From Ceratobasidium sp. AG-K (taxonomy: Eukaryota > Basidiomycota > Agaricomycetes > Cantharellales > Ceratobasidiaceae): a stretch of DNA of 64,000 bases. The translations under genes were made by a program, and so were the position numbers. Below the pieces are notes generated by a model that saw only the letters and a list, made by a program, of their open reading frames with translations, did no database searches and had not been told where the DNA came from. Positions 1-12,100 of this stretch are shown piece by piece. The DNA is taken from positions 62,001-126,000 of the forward strand of contig JAWNGF010000003.1 in assembly GCA_037039685.1 (NCBI GenBank), written 5' to 3'. The number at the start of each line of letters is the position of its first letter. Positions within the stretch are counted from its first letter, which is position 1.

Positions 1-1331
1 TACAGTCAGCCTGGCTCCGCTACCACTTCAGACACTCGGTACGTACCACAGAATCATGGGCTCGCGGTCGTTTGGACTCGTTCCTCTTTGGTGGCGCTGT
101 CACACCGTGGTTGTCGTCGATGTCGACGCCATTGTCAATGGTCTATTCTGGCGTTAGTTCAAGGTGTTGGTGTCTGAAACGGCGTACGTACCTTTCCAAG
201 ACGAGTATCAGTTGCCTCTGAGCATTCCTGCCACTTCTCTCCGTCAGCACCGGGAGTTGTCTCGTTGGCGTGCATCATATCGGTCGGTACGTCGGGTTGT
301 CTGGAGAGGAAGGAGAAGTGAGGTGCCAGCTTATAAGGTGGAGCTATAGCGAGTGGTTGAATACGACTGTTTGGGCCAAGGACAACGAGGGCGCAAAATG
401 GACCACAGGAACCCAGGACAAACCGATGTTCACAGGTCCAAACGGGGGCCAATTGATCAAAGCGGATGTCTCACAATAGCATTCATAGGTCTATCGAAGG
501 TAGAGCCTCAGAAATGGTTTGAGCTTGTTTAGGTTTCGGGTAGATGTCTTTCCGTCTTTCCTAATGCGTACTGTGTCACCATTGTATGCACATGAACAGG
601 CCCACGCGTTGATTTGACCACACCAGACCCCGGCGGGATCCGCCCATCTGGCTTCGTAAGCACCTAGGTCCCAGAGGCATCCGCTCACCTCGTTGTTCGT
701 TGCTCCGGGCTCGAGTCTCACTGTAGCGAGTGCTGGTACTTAACCTAAGTGTCAGGGATGGGCCTTCTAGTATGTACTCGGACGCCTTTTGAGAGGTGCC
801 AAAATTGACGTATTTGAAATTCGTATGGGCATTCTCAGATGTACCAAACTATCGTATAAGTACCACTATCGGCCATCGGGTAAGTACTCGGGTAAGTACT
901 CAGTACCACATGCTGACTAATCATATTATCTACGGCGTACTTTAGCGGTACTTGGCGTACTTTTGGAAGAGTACTCTGCGTACACCTGTCGGGTTCCTAT
1001 GGTACTTTTGAGAAGTCCGCACGGTACTTTGGTAGGGGTATGATATTCTGAATTTCGGCTAGCGCCAGGATAATAGTATGTACATGAATATGTATTAAGA
1101 GATGTAACGAGAGCCAAAAACACAATTAGTCGTAAAAAGCACACGCCCGTTCTTTTCCCGCCTCCTAACGGTACCTCACAACTGGCCTAATAGTTCGAGT
1201 CGGTCGCTTATTCTCGTTGGTGGGAATCGATGGCTGTTATGTAGTAGTTTTGTCAGTAAATTAACGAACAAGTCGCGTATGCACGTACTAGGACTTTCTT
1301 GTTGACGACGGGCTCTTTTACGGGCTTGGGC
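1..1331. other. No supportable gene; intergenic or decayed sequence
   Basis: Only short unrelated open frames occur here, the longest being a 97-codon frame on the minus strand at 159-452 and a 76-codon frame at 491-721. The second ends in a basic stretch that could be the tail of an old retroelement polyprotein, but no domain motif is visible. Around 760-1030 the sequence is rich in short GTAC-containing words such as GGTACTT and AAGTACTC, repeated irregularly on both strands, which looks like degraded repeat DNA. Confidence 0.4.
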
Positions 1332-3393
1332 TTAACCGACCGACTGGTGAGTAACTATAGAAGTTGTCGAATGATATACTAGGCTCACCGGCTGTTTCTT
1401 TCCTGCGTTTCCCTTCCCCTTTGGCTTGGCTACTGGCTGGCTGGCCCCCTCATCCTCCGATTCGATTGGGAGGTTCTCGGAAGAGGATATCTCACTCAGG
1501 TCGGAATCCCAGCCCGTGATCTTGGACTGGGCCTCTCGCTCCGGTTCCGTGACTCGGGTTGGCCCACGTCTATTACTCTGGCGTTGCGTGGGGCTTGGCA
1601 CAACGTCGGTGGTTTCGGCTGGGGGGGGGGGCAATTGGGCGCGGCCTGACTACTTGCCGTTTTTGGATTGGGATTGAAGGTGCATCAGCACTCGTCTCAC
1701 AACCAGCAGCTGGCGCACGAGCATGGGTTGCGCCATCGTCGAGAGTGGTGGTGTTGCGAGGTGTGTCTGGAGCGAGAGCCGAAGCCGAAGTCAAAGTCGA
1801 AGCCAAAGCCGAAGCCGGGGTCAAGGTCGAAGTCGGGGCCAAGGTCGAAGCCGAAGCCAAAGTCAGAGCTGGAGCTGGAGCTGGGGGTGGAGAGGGACGA
1901 ACACGAGTAGCGGCAACAGAAACAGGGGCTGGGATGGGGGTAATGACAGCGGTGGGGGTTGGGGTGGGAGTGCAAGTAGCGGCACCTGGGGGAGCAGCGG
2001 GAGGTATGGGAAAGGGACCTTGGTTCTTTCGTGGGCGTCCACGCTTGCGTGCAGCGGGTACCGGGGCCTCAACTGAGCCCGTAACAACCTCTGGAGGAGG
2101 GGCCGAGGCTGAGGTGGGTGTTGAGGTGGTGGTCTCGAAGGCAGGGGGCTGAGGTGCTCCCGGTGTGGCGATGACAGTCGAGGGCAGGGCGGGTGCTGAG
2201 GCAGTGGTAACAGGTGCAGCAACTGTTGGAGCAGGTTCGGGGAAGGGATCAGCATGCGTAGACTCGTGGGATGGAATGTCGTCTATGTAAATTGTTAACG
2301 AGATCAAGAGCAAGCGTTGGAATAACAAAAAGCTGGACGTACCGCGTGAGATTGAGATTACACTCAAATTTTGAACTATGCTGTCGAACTCTTCATCTAT
2401 GCCGTCCATCTCTGCGGTTCCTTCCGACGCGGTTGCTTCCAGCGCGGCAATCTCAGCTGCAGCCGTTGCCGCGGCGATTTGGGCTTCCAGTGCAGCTTGA
2501 GCCAGCTCCGTTTTTTTGACTGTGAGCTTATACGTATTGTTTGATGCTCGTAGGATCAAATGCACGAAGTCCTTGATCGGCCAAATTGGGTCACTGAAAC
2601 CGCCAAATTCGGGGAACTCCTCAAAAATCTAATAACAGACGATTAGCATATACTCGAATGCAAACCCGATAGACTCCGACAAACCTTCCTGTAAGTATGC
2701 CTAAGATATTTCGGATCTTGGGGGGTAATTGTCTGACGCATATCAAGATAACGGCGACAGTGATCTTTTGCTGCACTCTATGAGAAGATGACTCAGAGTG
2801 CAAGACAGGGTGGACGAAAAAGGAAAAACCCACATAAATCCAGCTATATGCTGGTTGGGTGAGTCCGAGCGCGTCTCGCAAGTTGTACCCACAGCGTGCA
2901 CTCGAATTACCTCTCCCCGGTGATCCTTTAGGCTTTGAGCAGAAGGAAAGCATGATAGTCGGTCGCCTGCCAACCAAGCATGATGCCCGAGTCCGTGTTT
3001 GAGTTAGGGGGGATGGGGCGGTATTTGATGGGGGCAGACTGGGAACTAGCGGCGCCACAAGTGTCCTAGGTGGCACTGGCCATGCAGGTGGTATCCCAAC
3101 AACTTTGCATAGGTTAGCAAGAGTACGACATATTGATTCACTTGGAGTATGGGCTTACAAGGTGAAGCTGTAGGTCCGGCTGGCGCTGTTGGCGCAGATG
3201 CAAGTGTGGGTATGTGCGCGTGTGCAAATGCATGTGTTGATTGGGGCGCAAACATTGTAGGAGTTTGCGGCAGAGTCACCCCTAGATTTATTGCCATTAG
3301 CTAAAATGATTATGAGCAAGAATCTCACACACCAATACGATTGAGATAGGCCATCATGGCACCTACATCAAACTGGCTGAAGTCGACATCCAT
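1332..3393 (-). CDS. Pro/Ala-rich protein with an AT-hook, multi-exon, possible frameshift near its end
   Basis: No family is recognised. The start ATG is at 3393, and the first exon encodes MDVDFSQFDVGAMMAYLNRI. Several short exons follow and encode Pro/Thr-rich sequence (about 3300-2900). A helical Ala/Glu-rich segment lies at about 2600-2390. A long low-complexity part contains the AT-hook core RKRGRPRKNQ near 2050-2020, which suggests binding to the minor groove of AT-rich DNA. A degenerate Leu/Ala/Ser/Thr repeat lies at about 1900-1750 and an acidic/basic tail ends at 1332. The tail is reached only by changing frame in a run of 11 G (1621-1631 on the plus strand); without the shift the frame stops at 1573. 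It lies directly downstream of, and on the same strand as, the Tet/JBP-like gene. Exon borders are inferred from splice consensus. A nuclear DNA-binding role is an inference from the AT-hook alone. Confidence 0.5.
1621..1631. repeat. Homopolymer G11 at a reading-frame switch
   Basis: Eleven consecutive G on the plus strand (C on the coding strand). The upstream frame of the AT-hook gene runs through it to a stop at 1573. The frame that continues with Ser/Glu-rich sequence to 1332 is offset by one. Length variation or a sequencing error in the run would reconnect the two frames. Confidence 0.7.
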
Positions 3394-3635
3394 GGTTTGG
3401 AAGAGGCAGGAGAGGGTGGACACTGGTGGAGGGAGCAACACAGAGGAAAGAAAGCGGCGAACATGCCTTTAATATCCTGAAACGGAGCTAAGATATTGAC
3501 AGTTAGGGAAAATGCAGCTAGTACCCTGAAGGACCACCACCAAAATAAACTTATTGACCAAGTTACATTCAAAAGGGGTAGGTATTCAAAACACATTGGA
3601 ACAACAAAAATGTAAAAACATCTGTTACTTAACAT

Positions 3636-3741
3636 TTATGATGTTGTGTCAGTTGCAAACCTACGACCTTTTCCCTTCCCAGGTCGTTTTTTCTGTTTCT
3701 TTTCAAGAGGTTCCTCTGAACCAGTAGCGTCAATGTACCGC
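3636..3741 (-). pseudogene. Orphaned original 3' end of the Tet/JBP-like gene
   Basis: On the minus strand this stretch begins immediately beyond the poly(A) end and target-site duplication of the LINE. Reading the interrupted gene across one copy of the duplication continues in frame into a Lys/Arg-rich tail (KKRYIDATGSEEPLEKKQ and onward) with a stop at 3636-3638. It therefore looks like the ancestral C-terminus of the dioxygenase gene, now separated from it by about 1.2 kb of LINE sequence. It has no start codon of its own. Confidence 0.75.
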
Positions 3742-3751
3742 TTCTTCTGCC
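3742..3751. repeat. Target-site duplication, copy at the LINE 3' end
   Basis: TTCTTCTGCC on the plus strand, followed by the T run 3752-3761 that is the poly(A) tail of the minus-strand LINE. It matches 4951-4960 exactly; the two following T extend the match to 12 bases. Confidence 0.85.
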
Positions 3752-4950
3752 TTTTTTTTTTCAATCAGTAATTATTTGTACAGCGTTGCGGGGCATAGCC
3801 CTATGGTGCGCTGCTCTAGAGGTGGGGTGGCGTAAGGCCCTACAAAACACAACCAAACGGAAGAACCGAGACAGTCATAGGCAAGAGCGAGACGTATACA
3901 CTACTTGTAAATACCGAGAAGGGGAAAGAGAGCCAGACAAACGTGAAAAAGAAAAGCAGAGTATTAGGCCGAGGGGCAGTGACTATGAGAGAGCAGACGA
4001 GAGAAGAAAACGGAGAATAGGGGCCTGGGCCCTGACGGCGCTGGCTGGCGGCAGCTCATCTGAGCAGGTCCGAGAACCTGCCAGTGGCCTTCACGTACTC
4101 AAAAAGCGGCCCTAACGCCTCCGACGAGAACAGGAGGAAGTCGAGTCGCGCGAACTCGTGTCCTTGGACTTCTAAGCATAGGTGGCGCTCTAGAGCGTAC
4201 CGCGGGCAGTGCAGTAGGAAGTGTGCTACTGTCTCGTCCTGGTTGCCACAGTGAGCACAGCAAGGGGAGTTTTCGACCTGAAGGCGATGGAGGTGTCGTC
4301 GAAGCTGGACGTGGCCCGTGGTAAGCCGGAAGAGGAGTGTGGCGCGGGATCGGGGGAGACCGTGTGTGTGAGCAAGGAAGTCGCTGGCGGCGATGCTGGG
4401 GAAGCGTGAACTGAATCTGGCGCCCGGTTTAGAAGCGAGCCAGTGTGCCGTAGCCGCGTCGCGATTCCTCCGCTGGAGTTTGCGCTTGAGCGTCGTCGGG
4501 TTGGTTGGCGGCCTGTAGTTGCGCAGCGCCAGGGGGACCAAGGCAGCTGGGTAGACCTTGCCCCGCATCGCCGCCCCCGCCTCCGCGTCCGCCTCCTCGT
4601 TTCCCGGGATTCCCACATGCCCTGGACACCATTGAAGTCGGACGGTGGTACCTCCCGCCCTGTCGCGCGCCCGCTTGAGGGCCCTCCAAGTTGCCTTGAG
4701 GAGGGCCTGTGTGGCACCCTCTGCCTTGCCCGTGATGCACGAGATGGCCTCCTGCGAGTCCGTGAAGATCGTCGCATCGTCCACCACCTCTGACGAGAGT
4801 ACCAGATGCGTGGCGAGCAGGATGCCCGCGAGTTCGGCATCTAGGACCGAGTGGTCGTCCGAGTCCCCAAGCCTGAAACCAGCGGGAATGGACGGCTGAC
4901 CGAACGTGCGTAGTATGGCGGCTGCGGCCACCCCCCCGGCGGCAGAGGCA
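3752..4950 (-). mobile_element. 5'-truncated non-LTR retrotransposon (LINE) copy, RNase H end
   Basis: About 1.2 kb of LINE sequence on the minus strand. It encodes the later part of an RNase H domain (FTDSQEAISCI, then WCPGHVGIPGNEEADAEAG) and a CCHC zinc knuckle of the form C-x2-C-x8-H-x4-C (starting CAHCGNQDETVAH). The stop is at 4056. About 290 bp of 3' untranslated sequence and a poly(A) tail, seen as T10 at 3752-3761, follow. The first RNase H strand with its catalytic Asp is absent, so the copy is truncated at its 5' end, as usual for target-primed insertion. A 10-12 bp target-site duplication flanks it. The RNase H plus zinc knuckle order fits fungal Tad1-like or I-clade LINEs; the clade is an inference. 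Confidence 0.85.
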
Positions 4951-6241
4951 TTCTTCTGCCTTGCTAGGCTGTTCATCACCATGGTTGTTGTCAGATCGGG
5001 CAGAGTTGAGTCGATCCCAAGCTCGTGGAAGACTGATTGGTGAACAAAAAATACTGATGAAATCCGCTGAGGGCCCTCAAAAGGCTGGATGGCATGGCGC
5101 TGGGCTGTACCATCAAACGCCACCAATGTCCCGGGCTTGAAAGGAATCCGTACGTTCATGTCTTTGAGGAACAATTCGCCACCGTGGAAATCCCCAGTTG
5201 CATACAGGATATCCCATGCCCGACAAACACCATTCACATCCAAATGCTCGCCTGATTGTTTGTTCATAAGTAACGCCTGGCCAAAGAAATCAGAGTGCCA
5301 GATGTTATCAACAGCACGGATTATTGGATCTTCCCGTAGTGGCTTAGAAGCTGAGCGGAGGAGTGTGGACAGGGCAGGGAAAGCTTGTGCCACTAAGTCG
5401 TTGGTACGGAACGCAGCAGCTTGGAGAGCGTCGATGTATAAGAATCGGTTGGCTAGTTCGATGTTTGATTTGCTGCCCATCAGCTCACGAGACGGTGCGA
5501 AGTGGTCAGAGTGCTTGAAACACAGCAAATGAATCAGCTCATACAACGGCAGCAGTGGGATGGGAGAACATACCTGATGGCCTTGAGCATGCCATGCCTT
5601 ACAAAAATGGAGCTCCCCAAAGATACCATCCATCACAAGATAGCGGTCCTCTCCCTGCTCATGCCAACTGACAGAGGTCCCGGGATTGAGATTCTTCCGT
5701 ACTTTCTCCATGGCCTTTGCTAACTCTAGTTGCGCTAGTGTAGTTGCATACAGTGACATATGGGTCTGCCAATGATTTGAGCAGATCATATCAGTACAAA
5801 ACTGGGTCGTACTCACCAGGCTGTCACCCTTGAAATACATTGGAATTACCAGGCCTCCAACAATGCCATCTGCATCAATAATAAACGTGGGTTTCTTGTC
5901 GGAAATTTCGATTGTCTTTCCGCCCCGCCAGCTCTCCTCGTCTGGCTTAGGAAGAGTCTTGTCGGCCTTTTTCTGGTGAGCCACAAAAGAGTACTGTGGT
6001 AGTGTCACTACAAATGGGCTATGAGCTACGGGGTACCACGAATTGATAGAGAACAAAAGGGCATACCTGCATGACCAAGCGCTAGACGCAGGAATTTCGT
6101 GTTTTCTTGATGCCAACCGTCCTTCATGTTTGGAGTGATTGGGTCGTCGCACACAATGAAATTCTGGCGTGCGTCTGGTTCGGGTGTTAGTCGAATACCA
6201 TTGAACCACACGGGGTGGCTAGTCGTAGCTGTCTCGGGCAT
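4056..6241 (-). CDS. Tet/JBP-like 2-oxoglutarate/Fe(II) dioxygenase fused in frame to LINE RNase H
   Basis: Four exons are inferred: 6067-6241, 5817-6007, 5574-5765 and 4056-5513, with introns of 59, 51 and 60 nt. The 51- and 60-nt introns contain no stop, so the frame is also open if they are retained. The dioxygenase core has the iron-binding pair H-x-D in SGEHLDVNGV (about 5236-5247), the GGELFLKD strand, the distal His in QRHAIQPF (about 5090) and the 2OG-binding Arg in PQRISS (about 5065). This layout fits the fungal Tet/JBP family, which oxidises 5-methylcytosine or thymine. After about codon SLARQKN the frame runs without interruption into the LINE RNase H and zinc knuckle, giving a chimeric end of about 285 residues. 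The original basic tail survives at 3636-3741. The dioxygenase core is complete, so the protein could remain active, but the chimeric tail may destabilise it. Start chosen at the first ATG that opens exon 1 (6241). Confidence 0.75.
4951..4960. repeat. Target-site duplication, copy at the LINE 5' end
   Basis: TTCTTCTGCC on the plus strand, identical to 3742-3751. It lies inside the dioxygenase coding sequence at the codons for Arg-Gln-Lys-Asn and marks where the LINE entered the gene. Confidence 0.85.
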
Positions 6242-7709
6242 GGTGGTCACGAGTGTATGGTGTGTGGTGCGTTTCCCGAGAAAAGCAGAATAAATGGAGG
6301 GAAATTGTGGGGTATTGAAGCACAAATATGCGGGAATGCGTGGCTCGGGGGAGTGGACAATGGTAGCAAACCACTGGAGCAACCAGTGATCTGTCACGGA
6401 GTGGAACCAGCAAAATCCGAGGGCCGCGTCAACGTTTGGCCGTATTGCCACCAGCTGGCTGTACTCGGCCGATGTCCTATCTCAAGCAACGAGTTGCGTA
6501 GCCGTGTCAGCCTCGAAATGCATAGCTGCGTAAGCCTCGAGGCTTGCTCGGCCAAGCAGAATTGATGGAGCGATAAGCGATCGATTAACGGGTTTAGGAC
6601 TGTACAACGTTAGCACCAGCACAGGCAGGATATATGTACACAACAAACATTGATATAAATAAAATGAAGTGTCGGTTAGTGCCAGGTCAATGCAATGATG
6701 CAAGGGTGAGTCCGAGCGCAGCGGTGCTGGTCAAGATTTGACTCTTGTCTTGGGGTGTAACAATACTAAAGGCATTGAAGAATTAGCTACGTCGATAGGG
6801 TATGAATCGACTCACATTAGAGGATTAGAGCGGCACGGAAGGCCCCGATTTGAAACCTGTTTACGCGAGTACGCTGTTAGCTGTGTGCTCTACAAAATCA
6901 GCCATGCACAATGTCCGATTCATTGGACTTACCACTCGTGTGCAATTTGTGGCACATGTATTGCGCCAATCGGTCCCCGAAGTGGGTTTTTGAGGTTGGA
7001 GGACGTCTATGGGCAGGGTTATTAGTTAATAGCATAACAGAAACTGACGGTCAGGCGCACCAGATGAGAAAAGAGTGGCATCCAAAGTCTTTGAGATTCA
7101 AAATCGAAACAGAATATGCACCCGCAGACAGAACCCAAGATCGTGAATGTTGCATTGGCACCCTACCGCGCAACCCTCAGAAACGCACAGCATTGGGCCA
7201 GTGGTATTGCGCAGCCCGCTAAGACATTATAGTGAGTGTAGGTTGCCAATGGTCCGACTCAGTCGAGCAAGAGCGACTATGTGTGGTGGAGGGACTTTGG
7301 AAACACTTGCGCCAATGATTGCCGAGGGAAATCGAGGCTCGCAAAGACCCTCAATCTACAGATAAGCAATATCTCGGATTAGCGACTCCAATCAAATTTG
7401 TGAGTTTGGAATTGAACTCACTTTACATGCTTAAGGAGCAGGCGCAAGCGGCGAGCACCCAGCAAGCGCATGTTGTGCCATTGTTGATGGGCTTGTGGAA
7501 CTGGGCCAAGCTTGCAAGTGCTTCAGCACTCGACCAAGGAGGAGGGCTTGCGGTTCGCGCCTGTAAACAAATACTTGGGAAGGTGCGCAACTAAATCGAG
7601 GCTCTGCTGGCACGCTTTGAAGTGACAGGCCGTAAATCAGATATATTGGCAATCACAAGAATGTCATCGTTAGGATAATACATTCGACGAGTGTGTAGGA
7701 TTCCCATAC
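6242..7709. other. Intergenic, no supportable gene
   Basis: The longest frames (6911-7222 and 7319-7594 plus, 7431-7652 minus) are under 105 codons, overlap each other and show no motif. The first 200 bases are the likely promoter of the dioxygenase gene and also carry a long open frame upstream of its ATG (to 6451). Confidence 0.4.
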
Positions 7710-8570
7710 TCATGTACAAGGGTTCCCTTGGTCCACCATCAAGAAGGTCAATATGGCGAGTGAGTGGAAGCCGGTCTGTAGATGTCGGGTCAGTGCAATA
7801 GTCAATACGGGAGGGGGGGAGACCAACGAGTGAGCAGCATGGGTACCACGCTTGGAACCCGTGTTGTTGAAAAGACCGTTGATGGCACGCGCGATCGCCG
7901 TGCGAGTTGCGATTGAAGTAGGCGATCGACGCAATTCGGGGGATAAGTGAATAAGATAACTAAAAATAACGGTTAGCCGGCAAGGAATATCTCAGATGAG
8001 AGTGGCAGATCACAAACAACAGATTACACTTACTGTTGACGCAGATTGTCAAGCCGCCCACACTGAGCCACACAATCAGGGAATGGGCACTTGTAATGTT
8101 GTTCACCCGTGTGAATACTGAAGCAATACGTCTATGAGTCAGGCACAAAAGTCAAGTAAGAGAACCTACCGAGTGTGCCTCATAAGAATGCTGTTTGTCG
8201 AAAATGTCCGAGAACATATTTCGCAGATTGGTTTCTTCTTTGTTCGAGCAATAACTACAGTTACGAGTTGGTGGGTCACTGGGACCCAGCCTTGTGTGTA
8301 GTTGGTTGAGGTAGACTCTTGTGCCAATGCAGCGTCAGCTAGTGGAGCCAGCGGATGGTGGGACGTTGTGGGGGTCGCAATGGGGGACTGAGCAAGGGGC
8401 ACACCAAGGGGCGAATCAAATTTCCCCAAGACCGACCTTGTGGGAGACAGTTCTCCAGCGGCAATTAGCTCTGAGTAAGCCGCTAAGTTGTGAGTTGGAG
8501 AAGCCCAAGGTATAGACGACGGGCGGCCTTTGGCTGGGGAAGCAGGTCTGGAGCAATCAGGACAACTCAT
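7710..8570 (-). CDS. C2H2 zinc-finger protein with two fingers split by an intron
   Basis: Three exons are inferred: 8170-8570, 8034-8117 and 7710-7959, with introns of 52 and 74 nt. Finger 1 is C-EI-C-x12-H-TRI-H. The intron (GTAGGT to TTCAG) falls inside its last histidine pair, and splicing restores the classic linker RIHTGE. Finger 2 is C-PFPD-C-x12-H-YLI-H, completed across the second intron. The N-terminal part is Pro/Ser/Ala-rich and low in order, as in fungal transcription regulators. The C-terminal exon has no recognised domain. The start used is the first in-frame ATG (MSCPDCSRPASP, 8570). The frame stays open upstream to 8777, so an additional 5' exon is possible. A role as a sequence-specific DNA-binding regulator is inferred from the fingers. 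Confidence 0.75.
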
Positions 8571-9196
8571 CTGCGACTTGGAATCCAGTAACTGAACACA
8601 GGGGTCCTTTGCTGGTGCGGGGAAGAGGTGATGCGACTGAGCAATAGGTGGAGTGGTAGCGAAGTAAAGCCGTGTACAGAGAAGCGAGTGAGTTGGGGTG
8701 CTGTCTGTCAACGGGATAGCACTGAACCGGACTAGCTGAGTACGTACTGGAATACGGCGTGCGGCGCACGAGGCCAACGGGGATCAGACTTCCTGCAAGG
8801 TTTCTGTTGGAACCTGGGGCGCAGTGAACGAATTGGAAAGGCTCCATTGACAAGAGCATCTTGTCTGGACCAAATTGCTAAGTTATTAGCTCAAAAACGT
8901 TGCATCAAAATCTTGACTCACCGGAAACCTCTCCAGATGCTGGGGTTCTCACAATAAATGTTGCAATTCCCTTGCCGCGTGTGGTACATTGCGTATAGAA
9001 CCTGTCGAAGAAAACAGGTAAGTTGATCCAAAGTCGCTGGGACACCTACGATTGGCGTTTGGTTGGGTGCGGTCGTTTGGATCCGCCGTGTGCGATTGCG
9101 CACTGGATCATGTGACAATGATTCGAGCGAATTTCACCACCATCTATAAACCCCAAACCCGATGGATTTGCCTGCTTGACACTCAAACTACCAGCC
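8571..9196. other. Divergent intergenic region
   Basis: This region lies between the minus-strand zinc-finger gene and the plus-strand transposase gene. It holds a 100-codon minus-strand frame (8557-8859) without motifs that may be 5' exon sequence of the zinc-finger gene. CTATAAA at about 9144 lies 50 bp upstream of the transposase ATG and is a plausible TATA box. Confidence 0.4.
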
Positions 9197-12100
9197 ATGG
9201 CTCCTCAGCCCAGATTCCGGTGCATTTGTGGCTGCGACAATATCCTGGCATTACAGACAATTCGTCTACACGTGAGGAACCTCCTGCCTTCGGCTGCTCA
9301 CGACGATGGCGACACTGGCGGTATTGACAACAGCTATGCTGGGAGCATTGGAGGCATAGAGCCAGATGGAAACAACGGTAAGTAATTCAACGCAAATGCA
9401 ATCATTCTCTCCATTCATGTTGACGCGATGATCACTGTTCAGCACCACACGTACAAACACCTTTGGAGACCGATACTTACCAACAAAATCCGATTGGCGC
9501 CCCTCCATCCTGTGAGTATTCATTTTTATCTCATTTAGAGTCTTGGTGTCTTAAAGAGTCAAGCAGCACATCCCCCCGCCAATATTGCGCAACCAACGGA
9601 GGTACAACGCGCCCCCCCTGTGGAGGGAGGAAGAAATGTCGCTGCGGGCCTCAGTGTTGGGTTCAGTATGGATGTAGACGATATGGACGAGACCCTCGGT
9701 GAGTCAAATCTGCTGTATAGATATTTTTGTCTCACCCATCCCTTTCAAGATTCACCACCAGTGAATCGTCGTGTCCATCGGAACCCCCCTGTCATGATCG
9801 AGGATTGGCCCGAACCATACTGGGAGCCCGAGTTCGAGTCCGATGAGTCCGGTGTTGACGAAGGCCCTATCCCAATTGACGAGCGCGACCCCGAGTACAT
9901 CGAGAATACCAATATCCCCCAGTGCGACCCGGTTGACGAGCCCGAGCTCGAGGACGAGGAACTACGTTCACTGTTAGAAGCTGAGCTCGGTGAACTAGAC
10001 GATACTGAATGGATTGACATGTGTAAGTTTTGTTCCCAGTCCTGGTTCTACCGCGCTGATTTGACAACTAACAGACCAACGCATACTCTCAATGCGCGAT
10101 CACCACACCCTCCGCCTCTTGGCTACACGCCTTCACGCTCATTTCTCTTGTAGCACGTACGATGACCTTCGTTACGGTGTTTGCAAAAGCCTCAATCTTC
10201 CAAGCGAGTTTGTTGCATGGCGACGGCTTCGTATCCTTGCACAGTTGGAGACTCGGTCATACGACTGCTGTGTCAACTCGTGCTGCTGCTTCCTTGGCAA
10301 GTACAAGGACGACGTGACGTGCCCGTACTGTGGAGAGAGTCGATTTGGCCCTGGTGGCAAGCGGCGACGGGCCTTCCGCTACTCCCCGTTGATCCCCCAG
10401 CTTCGAAGTTTATTCCAAAGTCCCACCATGGCTTCAAAAATTTGGTACCGAGCTGAGGTCGAGCACGAGGATCAAATGACAAACAATACACAAGCGAATG
10501 GCGACGACGAGCAAAACGGCGAGGATGGACCAGTCAACGACAATGACCAGGGTGGTGACCGGTATATTCAAGATGTATTCGATGGCGAGCACTACCGTCT
10601 GCTGCGAGAGACCAAGGTCAATCCAAACAAGGAGTACCGTTTTTTTGACAATCCAGAAGACATCGCACTTGGCCTGTCCACTGACGGATTTACGCTTTTC
10701 AAGCGACGACGACGTGGGCTTTCTGCTGCTTGGCCGATAATCCTTGTTAATTATAATCTCCACCCTAGGATCCGTACTCGACTTGAAAACATTATCTGCA
10801 TCGGCGTCATTCCCGGTCCCACCCAGCCGAAAGACCTTAATTCATTCCTAATCCCGCTTCTGGAGGAGCTTTTGGACCTCGAGGAAGGTGTGGAGACCAG
10901 TGGATTGCGACCTGATGGAACCGGGTACGATTTTGTGCTTCACGCATTCATAATCATTATCTTTGGCGACATTCCTGCAGTCGCAAAACTCCTTATGATG
11001 AAGGGCCAGAATGCGTTCTCTCCCTGTCGCACCTGCTATATTGAGGGCGTGTTGTGTAAGCTCGCCAAATCGTCCGTTTACTACGTGCCTTTGCTGGCCC
11101 CTCGCCGAGAGCGAGTTTGGGAGTGTCACGACCTCCCAATGCAATCACACAACTATCTTATGGCTCATTATGACGAACTCGACGAAGCAGAAACTCAAGA
11201 CGACCGGGACAAAATAGCCAAACGCTGGGGTGTCAACGGTGCGCCGATATTTGCTCACTTGATGTCAATCGACCTCTCGACGATTGCGCCATACGACATC
11301 ATGCATCTACTCTTCGAAAATCTCGTCCCCAACCTCATAAAACTTTGGACGGGTAAGTTCAAGGGCCTTAACCAAGGCACGGGTAACTATCAGCTATCCA
11401 AGGAGCAGTGGAATGCCATCGGCCGATCAACTGCAGGTGCTGCTCGCACCGTGCCTTCTGCATTTGTCGGCACGCTCCCGGATATCGCCCAAGATGGAGG
11501 CCTATACAAGGCAGAAGCTCACTCGTTTTGGATCCAATTCGTTGCACCGGTTGTACTCAAAGGTCGGCTACCGGAAAAATATTACAAGTGAGTGGTTCCT
11601 TTGATACGTGAGACAATATCCAACTAAGATTAACCAGACATTTCCAACTCCTTCGCGAGATCATCATGCGGTGTCTCCAATTGAAGATCACAACAACCGA
11701 AGTTGACGAGTTGGAGCACATGGTTCGGGAGTGGGTAACGAAATACGAAGAGTGAGTCGGTTAGTTATAACCGACAGTATACTCACATAACATACAATCC
11801 TTAGATATTATTACCAATATAAACAATCCCGTCTACCAGCCTGCCCTCTCACCATTCACGCACTCCTCCATATGCCATTTTACATTCGCAAAACCGGGCC
11901 ACTTTGGGCGTCCTGGGCATTCGTCATGGAACGATTCTGTGGACATATGCTACCGGCAGTAAAAAACCGCACTCGGCCCTACGACCACCTTGACAACTAC
12001 ATTCAACGCCGAGCGCAAATGCAGATCGTATCAGCTGTCTACAATTTACCGTCTCTGGCCAAACCGTTTGTGCGGTCCCGCATTGTGGAAGGTGTGGAGA

